Origin: Micromonospora parva
Lineage (GTDB): Bacteria; Actinomycetota; Actinomycetes; Mycobacteriales; Micromonosporaceae
Length of the DNA: 64,000 nucleotides
Assembly (NCBI RefSeq): GCF_000718515.1
Contig: NZ_JNZS01000005.1
Location: 124,001 to 188,000, forward strand
Direction of reading: 5' to 3'
Shown: piece after piece, positions 34,386-42,173 of the stretch
How the letters are laid out: each line of letters begins with the position of its first letter
Position numbering within the stretch: position 1 is the stretch's first letter
Notes under the pieces: model-generated
The model's input: only the letters and a program-made list of their open reading frames with translations
Database searches by the model: none
Told to the model about the DNA's origin: nothing
Program-made: the position numbers and the translations under genes

Positions 34386-34517
34386 CTCTCGTCTTCCGGG
34401 CTAGTTGCCGGTGGTCGTAAGAATGGGCGCTTCTGGCGCCCACTTTGCATGTCCGCGCTGTCAGCGTCTAGGCTGGCGCGTCGTAGTTGTTTCCGTTAGC
34501 GAGGAAGGCACTCCGCC

Positions 34518-34685
34518 GTGGCGAAGGCTACCGATGTCCGGCCGAAGATCACTTTGGCGTGTGTGGAGTGCAAGGAGCGCAACTACATCACGCGCAAGAA
34601 CCGGCGCAACGACCCCGACCGCATCGAGCTGAAGAAGTTCTGCCCGCGCGACGGTCGGCACACGGTCCACCGCGAGACCCGCTGA
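34518..34685 (+). CDS. rpmG: 50S ribosomal protein L33
   Basis: A 55-aa bL33 protein from GTG 34518: [19 protein letters not shown], then the Asn/Arg-rich RNA-binding stretch and [15 protein letters not shown]. The zinc-type form has two CxxC pairs; here the second is CPRD, so one ligand is lost and zinc binding is doubtful. It heads the hadAB-secE-nusG region as in other actinobacteria and ends in a hairpin terminator. Confidence 0.95.
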   Translation: MAKATDVRPKITLACVECKERNYITRKNRRNDPDRIELKKFCPRDGRHTVHRETR

Positions 34686-34689
34686 TCGC

Positions 34690-34710
34690 TGGCCGGCCTT
34701 TGGCCGGCCA
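34690..34710 (+). terminator. Hairpin terminator after rpmG
   Basis: TGGCCGGCC and its exact complement around a TTT loop, 5 nt after the stop. Confidence 0.7.
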
Positions 34711-34811
34711 CCGTCGAAGCTTTTCCGATCGCCGATCTGACCGGTGTGGTGCGGCTCAGCCGCCGCCTACCGATCAGGTCGGCGATTGGGCTTTCCGTGT
34801 AGGTTCGCCGC

Positions 34812-35258
34812 ATGCCTCTGGACGCCTCCTTCGTCGGCCGGACCTATCCGCCGACCGCCCCCTACCAGGTGGGCCGAGAAAAGATCCGCGAGTTCGCCAC
34901 CGCCATCGGCGCCACCGATCCGGCCCACCACGACCCGGAGGCCGCGCAGGCGCTGGGCCACCCCGACGTGGTGGCTCCGCCGACCTTCCCGGTGATCGTC
35001 ACGATGGCCGCGAGCCGCCAGATCATCGAGGACCCGGCCCTGGGTGTCGACTACAGCCGCCTGGTGCACGGCGACCAGCGGTTCGCGTACACCAGGCCGG
35101 TGTTCGCCGGCGACGAGCTGGTCTGCACCAACACCATCGAGGACGTCAGCACCCGGGGTGGGCACGGCTTCCTGACCACCCGCACCGACGTGAGCACCGT
35201 CGGCGGGGAGCCCGTGGTGGCGGTCTGGGCCAGGTATGTCATCCGTGGGGAGGCGTGA
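34812..35258 (+). CDS. hadA: MaoC/FAS1-like (3R)-hydroxyacyl-ACP dehydratase subunit HadA
   Basis: A 148-aa hot-dog-fold protein with an N-terminal dehydratase-like sequence (FVGRTYPPTAPYQVGREKIREFA, then the loop APPTFPVIV). In mycobacteria HadA pairs with the catalytic HadB subunit to dehydrate hydroxyacyl-ACP in long-chain fatty acid synthesis. In this non-mycolate genus the acyl substrate is uncertain. It lies between rpmG and hadB in conserved actinobacterial order. Confidence 0.85.
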   Translation: MPLDASFVGRTYPPTAPYQVGREKIREFATAIGATDPAHHDPEAAQALGHPDVVAPPTFPVIVTMAASRQIIEDPALGVDYSRLVHGDQRFAYTRPVFAGDELVCTNTIEDVSTRGGHGFLTTRTDVSTVGGEPVVAVWARYVIRGEA

Positions 35259-35259
35259 G

Positions 35260-35652
35260 ATGGAGTTGCCAGCACAGACGTTTCGGGTGACCCGTGCGGA
35301 CCTGGTCCGTTACGCCGGCGCCTCGGGCGACTTCAACCCGATCCACTGGAGCGACCGGGTCGCCACCTCTGTGGGTCTGCCCGGGGTGATCGCCCACGGC
35401 ATGTTCACCATGGCTCTGGTCGGCCGGGCGGTCACCGAGTGGGCCGGTTCGCCGGACGCGGTGGTGGAGTACGGCGTGCGGTTCACCCGGCCGGTGGTGG
35501 TCCCGGACGACGACCAGGGGACCGAGATCGAGGTCACCGCGCGGGTCCGCGAGGTGACCGAGGATGGTCTCACCCGCCTGGAGGTGACCGCCACCTGCCT
35601 GGGGGAGAAGGTGCTGTCACAGGCGCGGGCAACCATCCGGTCGGCGCGCTGA
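35260..35652 (+). CDS. hadB: MaoC-family (3R)-hydroxyacyl-ACP dehydratase subunit HadB
   Basis: 130 aa. The hydratase-2 motif is complete: D24 and H29 in GASGDFNPIHWSD, then GVIAHGMFTMALVGR. This is the catalytic half of the HadAB heterodimer. ATG 35260 follows GGGGAGG by 6 nt, one base after the hadA stop; an earlier in-frame start at 35236 is inside hadA. A 16-nt palindrome (35660-35675) follows and may terminate. Confidence 0.88.
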   Translation: MELPAQTFRVTRADLVRYAGASGDFNPIHWSDRVATSVGLPGVIAHGMFTMALVGRAVTEWAGSPDAVVEYGVRFTRPVVVPDDDQGTEIEVTARVREVTEDGLTRLEVTATCLGEKVLSQARATIRSAR

Positions 35653-35781
35653 ACAGAGCCCGCCACGCGTGGCGGAGAGACCGGTTGGGAAAGTCGGGCG
35701 GCTACCCGTACACTGGTCCGCCGTGGGGCAAGTGACCCCTGCTCGGTCGTCTGTGGCCGCGTGGGGCGAGTGTTGCCGCAT

Positions 35782-35854
<73 letters not shown>

Positions 35855-36067
35855 CGCCTCAGGCCTGACCGTTCCCGTGGGTCGCGCCGCCAGCTCGGCG
35901 GCGTCCGGCCCGTGGTGGTGGCATCGGCGGGGTGGTTCCGAGGCAATCGGGCCCTCCGGCTGATCCACCGGCCGCGGCCCGTCGCGGGACGGTTGGGTCC
36001 GGCCGGCGTGACCAGCGCCGCGTACGCCACTCGGCGTGCGACCCAAGATTCCGCGACGGAGGGCGAA

Positions 36068-36457
36068 GTGGCCGACAACAAGCGGCGCGACGACGACGGC
36101 GACGATCGTCTGGACGACGAGATCGTCGACGACGTGGCCGACGACGACGCCTCCGGCGCGGACGAGCCGGTTTCCCGGGGTGGCACCGCCACGCGGTCCC
36201 GCGCCCGGGCGGAGTCGGCGGACAGCCGGCCGACCACCCGGTCGGAAACGGGTCGGGTGGGCGTCTTCGGGCGCATCGCCCGGTTTTTCCGCGAGGTTGT
36301 AGCCGAACTGCGTAAGGTCATCTGGCCGACCCGCAAGGAGTTGCTGACCTACACCGCCGTGGTGGTGGCGTTCGTCGCGGTGATGCTGACGATCGTGGGT
36401 GTGCTGGACTTCGGCTTCGCCAAGGTCGTGTTGTTTGTCTTTGGCAACTCGGACTGA
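36068..36457 (+). CDS. secE: Preprotein translocase subunit SecE
   Basis: 129 aa from GTG 36068, chosen for the GGAGGG site just upstream. A long acidic, low-complexity N-terminus (about 60 residues) precedes the conserved amphipathic segment ARFFREVVAELRKVIWPTRKEL and one membrane helix (AVVVAFVAVMLTIVGVLDFGF). SecE clamps SecY in the Sec channel. Long acidic N-termini are common in actinobacterial SecE. nusG follows 38 nt later. Confidence 0.94.
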   Translation: MADNKRRDDDGDDRLDDEIVDDVADDDASGADEPVSRGGTATRSRARAESADSRPTTRSETGRVGVFGRIARFFREVVAELRKVIWPTRKELLTYTAVVVAFVAVMLTIVGVLDFGFAKVVLFVFGNSD

Positions 36458-36495
36458 CCGGCTGCCTCCAGCCATAGTGACGGAAGTGAGCGAGC

Positions 36496-37218
36496 GTGCC
36501 TGAGTACGACGAGACCGCCGGAGAAGTGGACGAGCAGTCCACGGTCGCGACGGCGGCTGGTGACGAGTCGGTTGAGGCCGCCAGCGAGCCGGAGTTCCCA
36601 ACGACCGAGCCCGCACCGGACGAGGACTACGACCCGGTCGCGGAGCTGAGGCAGAAGCTGCGTTACGCGCCGGGTGACTGGTACGTGGTGCACTCTTACG
36701 CCGGCTACGAGAACAAGGTCAAGACCAACCTCGAGACCCGGATCACGAGCCTCGACATGGAGGACTTCATCTACCAGGTCGAGGTGCCGACCCGGGAAGA
36801 GGTCGAGGTCAAGAACGGTAAGCGTTCGCAGATCCAGGCGAAGGTCTTCCCGGGTTACATCCTGGTCCGGATGGAGCTGACCGCCGAGTCCTACTCGTGT
36901 GTCCGCAACACCCCGGGGGTGACCGGCTTCGTCGGCGCTACCGACCGGGCTGACCGGCCCGCTCCGCTCTCGCTCGACGAGGTGCTGAAGTGGCTGGCGC
37001 CGGCCGTCGAGACCGAGCAGAAGAAGGCGAAGCCGGAGATCAAGGTCCTCGACTTCGAGGTGGGCGACTCCGTCACCGTCACCGACGGCGCGTTCGCGTC
37101 GCTGCCGGCCACGATCAGCGAGATCAACGCCGACCAGCAGAAGCTCAAGGTGCTGGTGTCGATCTTCGGTCGGGAGACTCCGGTGGAGCTCAACTTCAAC
37201 CAGGTCGCCAAGATCTGA
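36496..37218 (+). CDS. nusG: Transcription termination/antitermination factor NusG
   Basis: 240 aa from GTG 36496. A 50-residue acidic extension precedes the NGN domain ([21 protein letters not shown] ... GYILVRMEL ... TPGVTGFVG), and a KOW domain closes the protein ([21 protein letters not shown] ... [14 protein letters not shown]). It binds RNA polymerase and links it to ribosomes or Rho. Co-transcribed with secE. Confidence 0.96.
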   Translation: MPEYDETAGEVDEQSTVATAAGDESVEAASEPEFPTTEPAPDEDYDPVAELRQKLRYAPGDWYVVHSYAGYENKVKTNLETRITSLDMEDFIYQVEVPTREEVEVKNGKRSQIQAKVFPGYILVRMELTAESYSCVRNTPGVTGFVGATDRADRPAPLSLDEVLKWLAPAVETEQKKAKPEIKVLDFEVGDSVTVTDGAFASLPATISEINADQQKLKVLVSIFGRETPVELNFNQVAKI

Positions 37219-37224
37219 CTGGTC

Positions 37225-37253
37225 GTCGGCGGCGGGTCCGGCCCGCCGCCGAC
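37225..37253 (+). terminator. Hairpin terminator after nusG
   Basis: A perfect 12-bp stem GTCGGCGGCGGG with a 5-nt loop, starting 7 nt after the nusG stop. It separates secE-nusG from rplKA. Confidence 0.72.
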
Positions 37254-37308
37254 GTCGGCGTACGCGCTCTCGCTCGACCTCGGCGGACGAGTGGGCTGCG
37301 GCCTGCGC

Positions 37309-37404
37309 TACTCTTGAATGTCGCCGCTGTCGCACCGCGCTGACCGTGCGCGCCCGAGGGCGGCGACAGCCGCTTTTTCCCAGCTCCAAGCCCCAGGAAG
37401 TGAC
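37309..37404 (+). promoter_or_regulatory. rplK leader with competing hairpins (candidate attenuator)
   Basis: A -10-like TACTCT (37309-37314) has no clear -35. TGTCGCCGC (37319-37327) is the exact complement of GCGGCGACA (37360-37368). The latter overlaps a short hairpin GCGGC-GACA-GCCGC (37360-37373) followed directly by TTTTT (37374-37378). The two structures exclude each other, as in a terminator/antiterminator switch. The L1 protein encoded downstream is a known autoregulator in other bacteria. Confidence 0.5.
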
Positions 37405-37836
37405 ATGCCTCCGAAGAAGAAGCTCGTCAAGACGTTCACGCTTCAGTTGCCGGCGGGCCAGGCCACGCCGGCGCCGCCGGTCGGCCCCGCGCTCGGCCAG
37501 CACGGCGTGAACATCATGGAGTTCTGCAAGTCCTACAACGCGCAGACCGAGTCCCAGCGGGGCGACATCGTCCCCGCCGAGATCAGCGTGTTCGAGGACC
37601 GGTCCTTCACGTTCGTGCTGAAGACCCCGCCCGCCGCCCGGCTGCTGCTCAAGGCCGCCGGTGTGCAGAAGGGGTCTGGCGTTCCGCAGTCCGACAAGGT
37701 CGGCGCGGTCAGCCGCGGCCAGCTCCGTGAGATCGCCGAGAAGAAGATGGCCGACCTCAACGCCAACAGCATCGAGCAGGCCGAGAAGATCATCGCCGGC
37801 ACCGCCCGGTCGATGGGCATCACCGTCAACGACTGA
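37405..37836 (+). CDS. rplK: 50S ribosomal protein L11
   Basis: 143 aa, full length: [37 protein letters not shown], then the C-terminal rRNA-binding domain ending [14 protein letters not shown] 37405 is preceded by AGGAAG; an upstream frame from 37318 lies in the leader. It binds 23S rRNA at the GTPase centre, the thiostrepton site. Confidence 0.97.
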   Translation: MPPKKKLVKTFTLQLPAGQATPAPPVGPALGQHGVNIMEFCKSYNAQTESQRGDIVPAEISVFEDRSFTFVLKTPPAARLLLKAAGVQKGSGVPQSDKVGAVSRGQLREIAEKKMADLNANSIEQAEKIIAGTARSMGITVND

Positions 37837-37914
37837 CGTCGGCCCAGGCCGTCGACCCAACCGTGGGAGGGCTCGCGCCGAGCGGCCCGCCAGAGACCAC
37901 AGGAGTAATCAGCA

Positions 37915-38631
37915 ATGCAGCGCAGCAAGAGCTACCGCAAGGCCGCCGATGTCATCGACCGGTCGAAGCTCTACACCCCCACCGAGGCCGTGAAGCTGGC
38001 CAAGGAGACCACCAACGTCAAGTTCGACGCCACGGTCGAGGTCGCCATGCGCCTCGGCGTCGACCCCCGCAAGGCGGACCAGATGGTCCGCGGCACGGTC
38101 AACCTGCCGCACGGCACCGGTAAGACCGCCCGCGTGATCGTGTTCGCCAGCGGCGCGAAGGCCGAAGAGGCCGCCGCCGCGGGTGCGGACGAGGTGGGCA
38201 CCGACGAGTTGGTCGCCCGGATCCAGGGTGGTTGGCTCGACTTCGACGCGGCGATCGCCACGCCGGACCAGATGGCCAAGATCGGCCGGATCGCGCGGAT
38301 CCTGGGCCCGCGCGGTCTCATGCCGAACCCGAAGACCGGCACGGTGACCATGGACGTCACCAAGGCGGTGCAGGACATCAAGGGCGGCAAGATCACCTTC
38401 CGGGTGGACAAGCACTCCAACCTGCACCTGATCATCGGCAAGGCCTCCTTCACCGAGGGCCAGCTGGTGGACAACTACGCGGCGGTGCTCGACGAGGTGC
38501 TGCGCGCCAAGCCGTCCGCGGCCAAGGGCAAGTACCTCCGCAAGGTCATCCTGACCACCACGATGGGCCCGGGTGTCCCGGTCGACCCGAACCTGGTGAA
38601 GAACCTTCGGGAGGACCAGGCCGAGGCCTGA
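37915..38631 (+). CDS. rplA: 50S ribosomal protein L1
   Basis: 238 aa, full length: [20 protein letters not shown], the hinge signature [15 protein letters not shown] and the end [19 protein letters not shown]1 forms the L1 stalk and in many bacteria represses its own operon. It follows rplK by 78 nt and is closed by a strong terminator. Confidence 0.97.
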   Translation: MQRSKSYRKAADVIDRSKLYTPTEAVKLAKETTNVKFDATVEVAMRLGVDPRKADQMVRGTVNLPHGTGKTARVIVFASGAKAEEAAAAGADEVGTDELVARIQGGWLDFDAAIATPDQMAKIGRIARILGPRGLMPNPKTGTVTMDVTKAVQDIKGGKITFRVDKHSNLHLIIGKASFTEGQLVDNYAAVLDEVLRAKPSAAKGKYLRKVILTTTMGPGVPVDPNLVKNLREDQAEA

Positions 38632-38649
38632 GTCGACAGTTCGCTCCAC

Positions 38650-38683
38650 CGGGGCGCCGCCACGACCGTGGCGGCGCCCCGGC
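38650..38683 (+). terminator. Hairpin terminator after rplA
   Basis: A perfect 16-bp stem (CCGGGGCGCCGCCACG) with a 2-nt loop, 18 nt after the rplA stop. Confidence 0.75.
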
Positions 38684-38711
38684 GCGTTCGAGGTGTGGCA
38701 GGCTCGGGCCC

Positions 38712-39587
38712 ATGCGGCTGGAGAACGTCTGGTTGCGGTACCACCGGCGGGGGCCGTGGGTGCTGCAGGGCATCGATGTGCGGATCGGCCCCGGCGAGGT
38801 GGCGATCGTCCTGGGCCGCAACGGGGTGGGCAAGTCGACACTGCTCCAGGTGGCCGCGGGGGTCCTCCGTCCGGGCCGGGGCCGGGTCTCCGGCCGGCCG
38901 GCGCGGGTGGGCTGGGTGCCGGAGCGGTTCCCCGCCGACCAACCGTTCACGGTGGCCCGCTATCTGACCGGGATGGCCCGGGTGGCGGGGCTGGGCAGGG
39001 CCGCGGCCGACGAGGCGGTGACCTCCTGGATCGACCGGCTCGGGCTGTCCGCCTTCCGCTCGGTCCGACTGCCCGAGCTGTCCAAGGGCACCGCGCAGAA
39101 GGTCGGCCTCGCCCAGGCGATGCTGCGCCCGCCGGGCCTGCTGGTCCTCGACGAGCCGTGGGAGGGGCTGGATGCCACCACCCGTGAGCTGGTGCCCGAG
39201 CTGATCGCCGAGGTGCTCGCCGCCGACGGGTCCGTCCTGGTGAGCGACCACCGCGGCGAGACGGTCCGGCTGCCGGCCGCGCGTCGCTGGTTGGTGGCCG
39301 ACGGCTCGCTGGCCGAGGAGACGTCGTCGACGGACGAGACGATCGCCGTGGTCGAGGTCGCGGTGCCGGCCGCGCGGGTCGCCGGCACCGTCGCCCGGTT
39401 GCGCGCCGAGGGCCATCAGGTGCTGCGGGTACGCTCCGACGCCGCCACCGCCGTGCCCCAGGGCGGACCCGCCGAGCCGCTCCCGGCAGCGGGCGCCGCC
39501 CCACCCGCCGAGCCGCCGATCAGCGTGACCGGGCAGCCGGAGGCCGCCGACGCGGCGGTCGAGCCGGCGGCGGGGGAGGCCCGGTGA
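38712..39587 (+). CDS. ABC transporter ATP-binding protein
   Basis: 291 aa. Walker A GRNGVGKST at 35-43, a modified signature LSKGTAQKVGLAQAML and Walker B LLVLDEPWEG. The C-terminal 80 or so residues are a Pro/Ala-rich tail. ATG 38712 gives the normal ABC N-terminus; no obvious ribosome site is seen. Its stop overlaps the next GTG by 4 nt, so it is paired with the membrane protein that follows. It sits between rplA and rplJ, an unusual place. Substrate unknown; export is typical for this ATPase-permease pattern. Confidence 0.88.
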   Translation: MRLENVWLRYHRRGPWVLQGIDVRIGPGEVAIVLGRNGVGKSTLLQVAAGVLRPGRGRVSGRPARVGWVPERFPADQPFTVARYLTGMARVAGLGRAAADEAVTSWIDRLGLSAFRSVRLPELSKGTAQKVGLAQAMLRPPGLLVLDEPWEGLDATTRELVPELIAEVLAADGSVLVSDHRGETVRLPAARRWLVADGSLAEETSSTDETIAVVEVAVPAARVAGTVARLRAEGHQVLRVRSDAATAVPQGGPAEPLPAAGAAPPAEPPISVTGQPEAADAAVEPAAGEAR

Positions 39588-40273
39588 GCGCCCTGATCCG
39601 GATGCGGTTGGCCGGTTTCCTGCGTACCGGCCGGGCGGTGGCACCGCTGCTCGCCGGCCTGATCACGCTCGGCATCCTGTACGGCGGTGGCCGTGCCCAG
39701 CCGGCGGAGGCGTACGGCGTCTCCGCTGTCGTGCTCTTCCCGGTGCTCGCCTGGCAGACCAAGATCCTGTTGGACGTCGAGCCGGACGTGCAGCGTCGGC
39801 TGGCGCAGGTGACGGTCGGGGTGGCGCGGGAGCGGCTGGCCGGGCTGCTCGCCGCAGCGGTGGCGGCGCTGGTGACGGTGGCCGTCGCGTTGCTCTTCCC
39901 GTGGCTGGTGGGCGGGGTGTCCGGCCCGGTCGATCCGGGGGACCGGTCGATTCCGGTCGGGCTCGCGCTGGGGCTGTGGGCGCACCTGCTGGTCGTACCC
40001 GCTGCTGTTGCTCTTGGTGCGCTGGCCAGCCGGGCATCGGTGGGCGGCGCCGGGTACGGCGTCGCGGTGTTGGCCCTCGGCGGGGTCGGCGCCGTGGTGC
40101 TCGGCCTGACCGGTTCGGTGGCCCCCTGGCTGGCTCCGCCGATCATGGCGGCGGCGCGCACCACCGGCGGCGAGGCCGCCGCGCTGACACTGCTGGGGCT
40201 GAGCGGGTGGGCGTTGGCCTGGAGTGGTGCCGTCGTCGGCGGCTACCTGTGGCGGCGGCGGGCCCAGGGCTGA
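39584..40273 (+). CDS. ABC transporter membrane subunit (putative)
   Basis: A 229-aa protein with about six hydrophobic helices (near residues 15-32, 40-55, 78-105, 120-145, 150-175 and 195-215). It has no family motif I recognise. Coupling to the ATPase gene by a GTGA overlap makes it the likely permease. The C-terminus RRRAQG is basic, probably cytoplasmic. Confidence 0.72.
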   Translation: MSALIRMRLAGFLRTGRAVAPLLAGLITLGILYGGGRAQPAEAYGVSAVVLFPVLAWQTKILLDVEPDVQRRLAQVTVGVARERLAGLLAAAVAALVTVAVALLFPWLVGGVSGPVDPGDRSIPVGLALGLWAHLLVVPAAVALGALASRASVGGAGYGVAVLALGGVGAVVLGLTGSVAPWLAPPIMAAARTTGGEAAALTLLGLSGWALAWSGAVVGGYLWRRRAQG

Positions 40274-40312
40274 CCGCCACCGGCGTCGGTGGCGCGGCTC
40301 ACAGGGGGCGAT

Positions 40313-40341
40313 TTGGTGCTGGTGACCCGGGCGCGTAGTCT
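40313..40341 (+). promoter_or_regulatory. Candidate rplJL promoter
   Basis: TTGGTG (40313-40318), 17 bp, TAGTCT (40336-40341), placing transcription start near 40348 and giving a leader of about 265 nt. Confidence 0.5.
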
Positions 40342-40347
40342 TCAACA

Positions 40348-40613
40348 GTCATCCGTGTTCTCATGGATGAGGAACCACCCAGAGACCGCTGGTCACCGTG
40401 CTCCGGCACGGTCGAAGGTCCCGCGACAACGGGCGACCCGCGTAGGGCGGCAAGCGTAACTCGGCAGTGCACGTGGTCCGCCGACCATGATGATCTGCCG
40501 GCCCTCGCCCCGTGCGCCCTGCGCCGGGGCTTTTTCGTTGTCGTGCTGCCTCCGCCCCCGTTCCGGCTTCGGCCGAGACGGGGACCAGCCTCGAGTAACG
40601 AGAGAGGAGGGAC
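40348..40613 (+). promoter_or_regulatory. L10 leader with terminator-like hairpin
   Basis: A long untranslated leader before rplJ. GCCCCG (40507-40512) pairs with CGGGGC (40525-40530), extended by inner GCG/CGC pairs, and TTTTT follows at 40531-40535. This is the terminator arm expected of an L10 leader, where the L10-L12 complex is known to bind and reduce expression. The interval 40274-40613 has no gene. Confidence 0.65.
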
Positions 40614-41159
40614 ATGGCGGACAAGCCGATCCGGGCCGACAAGGCCACGGCCGTCGCTGAGCTGACCGAGAGCTTCCGCAGCTCGGGCGCCACCGTGCTG
40701 ACCGAGTACCGCGGTCTGACGGTTTCCCAGCTCACCCAGCTTCGGCGCTCGCTCGGCGCCGACACCAGCTACACGGTCGCGAAGAACACGCTGGCCAAGC
40801 GTGCTGCGACGGACGCGGGCATCACCGGCCTCGACGAGCTGTTCACCGGTCCTACCGCGCTGACTTTCGTTTCGGGCGACGTCGTCGAGGCGGCGAAGGG
40901 GCTTCGCGACTTCGCGAAGGCCAACCCGAAGCTCGTCATCAAGGGCGGTGTCTTCGAGGGCAAGGCCATTTCCGCGGCCGAGGTCACGAAGCTTGCCGAC
41001 CTGGAGTCCCGCGAGGTGCTGCTGGCCAAGCTGGCCGGCGCGATGAAGGGCAACCTGAGCAAGGCCGCGGCCCTGTTCCAGGCCCCGCTGTCGAAGACCG
41101 CCCGTCTGGCGGCTGCACTGCAGGACAAGCGCGAGAAGGAGGGCGCCGAGGCGGCCTGA
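40614..41159 (+). CDS. rplJ: 50S ribosomal protein L10
   Basis: 181 aa: [39 protein letters not shown], then the C-terminal helix that carries L7/L12 dimers. GAGAGGAGGG lies just before the ATG. It anchors the ribosomal stalk and, with L12, regulates this operon. Confidence 0.97.
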   Translation: MADKPIRADKATAVAELTESFRSSGATVLTEYRGLTVSQLTQLRRSLGADTSYTVAKNTLAKRAATDAGITGLDELFTGPTALTFVSGDVVEAAKGLRDFAKANPKLVIKGGVFEGKAISAAEVTKLADLESREVLLAKLAGAMKGNLSKAAALFQAPLSKTARLAAALQDKREKEGAEAA

Positions 41160-41213
41160 GGCCCCCACGGCGCACCAGTTCTTACTTAACAGAAACAGGA
41201 AAGGACGCCAGAC

Positions 41214-41603
41214 ATGGCGAAGCTCAGCACCGACGAGCTGCTCGACGCGTTCAAGGAGATGACGCTGATCGAGCTCTCTGAGTTCGTGAAGCAGTTCGAG
41301 GAGACCTTCGAGGTCACCGCCGCTGCTCCGGTCGCGGTTGCCGCTGCCGGCGGTGGCGCCGGTGGCGCTGCTGCCCCGGCCGAGGAGGAGAAGGACGAGT
41401 TCGACGTCATCCTCGAGGCTGACGGTGGCAAGAAGATCCAGGTCATCAAGGTCGTGCGTGAGCTGACCGGCCTGGGCCTCAAGGAGGCCAAGGACGCGGT
41501 CGAGTCCGCGCCGAAGGCCATCCTGGAGAAGGTCAACAAGGAGACCGCCGACAAGGCGAAGGCCAAGCTCGAGGGCGAGGGCGCCAAGGTCACCCTCAAG
41601 TGA
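41214..41603 (+). CDS. rplL: 50S ribosomal protein L7/L12
   Basis: 129 aa: N-terminal dimerisation domain ([26 protein letters not shown]), an Ala/Gly hinge, and the factor-binding domain [27 protein letters not shown] ending AKVTLK. Located 54 nt after rplJ. Confidence 0.97.
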   Translation: MAKLSTDELLDAFKEMTLIELSEFVKQFEETFEVTAAAPVAVAAAGGGAGGAAAPAEEEKDEFDVILEADGGKKIQVIKVVRELTGLGLKEAKDAVESAPKAILEKVNKETADKAKAKLEGEGAKVTLK

Positions 41604-41659
41604 CCTGACGTTCCACCTACGCGTACCCGGCTCGTGAGCTGGGACACGATTCGCGTGGC

Positions 41660-41694
41660 GGCGGGCGGTGATCCGACACGGATCACCGCCCGCC
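41660..41694 (+). terminator. Hairpin terminator after rplL
   Basis: A perfect 16-bp stem, GGCGGGCGGTGATCCG and its complement, with a 3-nt loop and no U tract. It may be partial, letting some transcription run into rpoB. The rest of the gap to 42017 shows no gene. Confidence 0.75.
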
Positions 41695-42017
41695 GTATTG
41701 GTGGTGTTGGCTCCGATCGGCCCTGAGCTGGGGCTCCGACCTGCGGATCCAGCGACCGGAACGAGGGCGGCCGGTCGCTCTCCAGGGGGAAACACGGGGC
41801 GAGGGCAATACCGGCCCTTGACGCGGCCCGGGGCTGCCAGGCACGCTGACACCAGCAAGACACCGCGCTTGCGACGGCCACGACGTGGGTATGACAGCGG
41901 CGGCACCATCGGCCGCGGTAACCCGAGCGGCCCAGTGGGGAGTTGCGTTCTGAGCGGCCCGGCTGACCCCGGTAACGGGGGCCGAGGAGCGCTCCGCAAA
42001 CAACCTGCGGGGTGGGC

Positions 42018-42046
42018 TGGACAGCGGTTAGCCTCTCGGCTACACT
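42018..42046 (+). promoter_or_regulatory. Candidate rpoB promoter
   Basis: TGGACA (42018-42023), 17 bp, TACACT (42041-42046), near consensus for the housekeeping sigma factor. Transcription would start near 42053, with a leader of about 120 nt. Confidence 0.6.
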
Positions 42047-42173
42047 GCTAGTTTGCGCTGCCTTCCGACTTGACCCCTGCTCGGAAATGTCCGTTTACGG
42101 ATATTTCTGGTGGGGTCATTGGAGTGCACGCGTACCAGCCGTTCTGCAGCACCGGTCCTCGGAAGGACGCATC

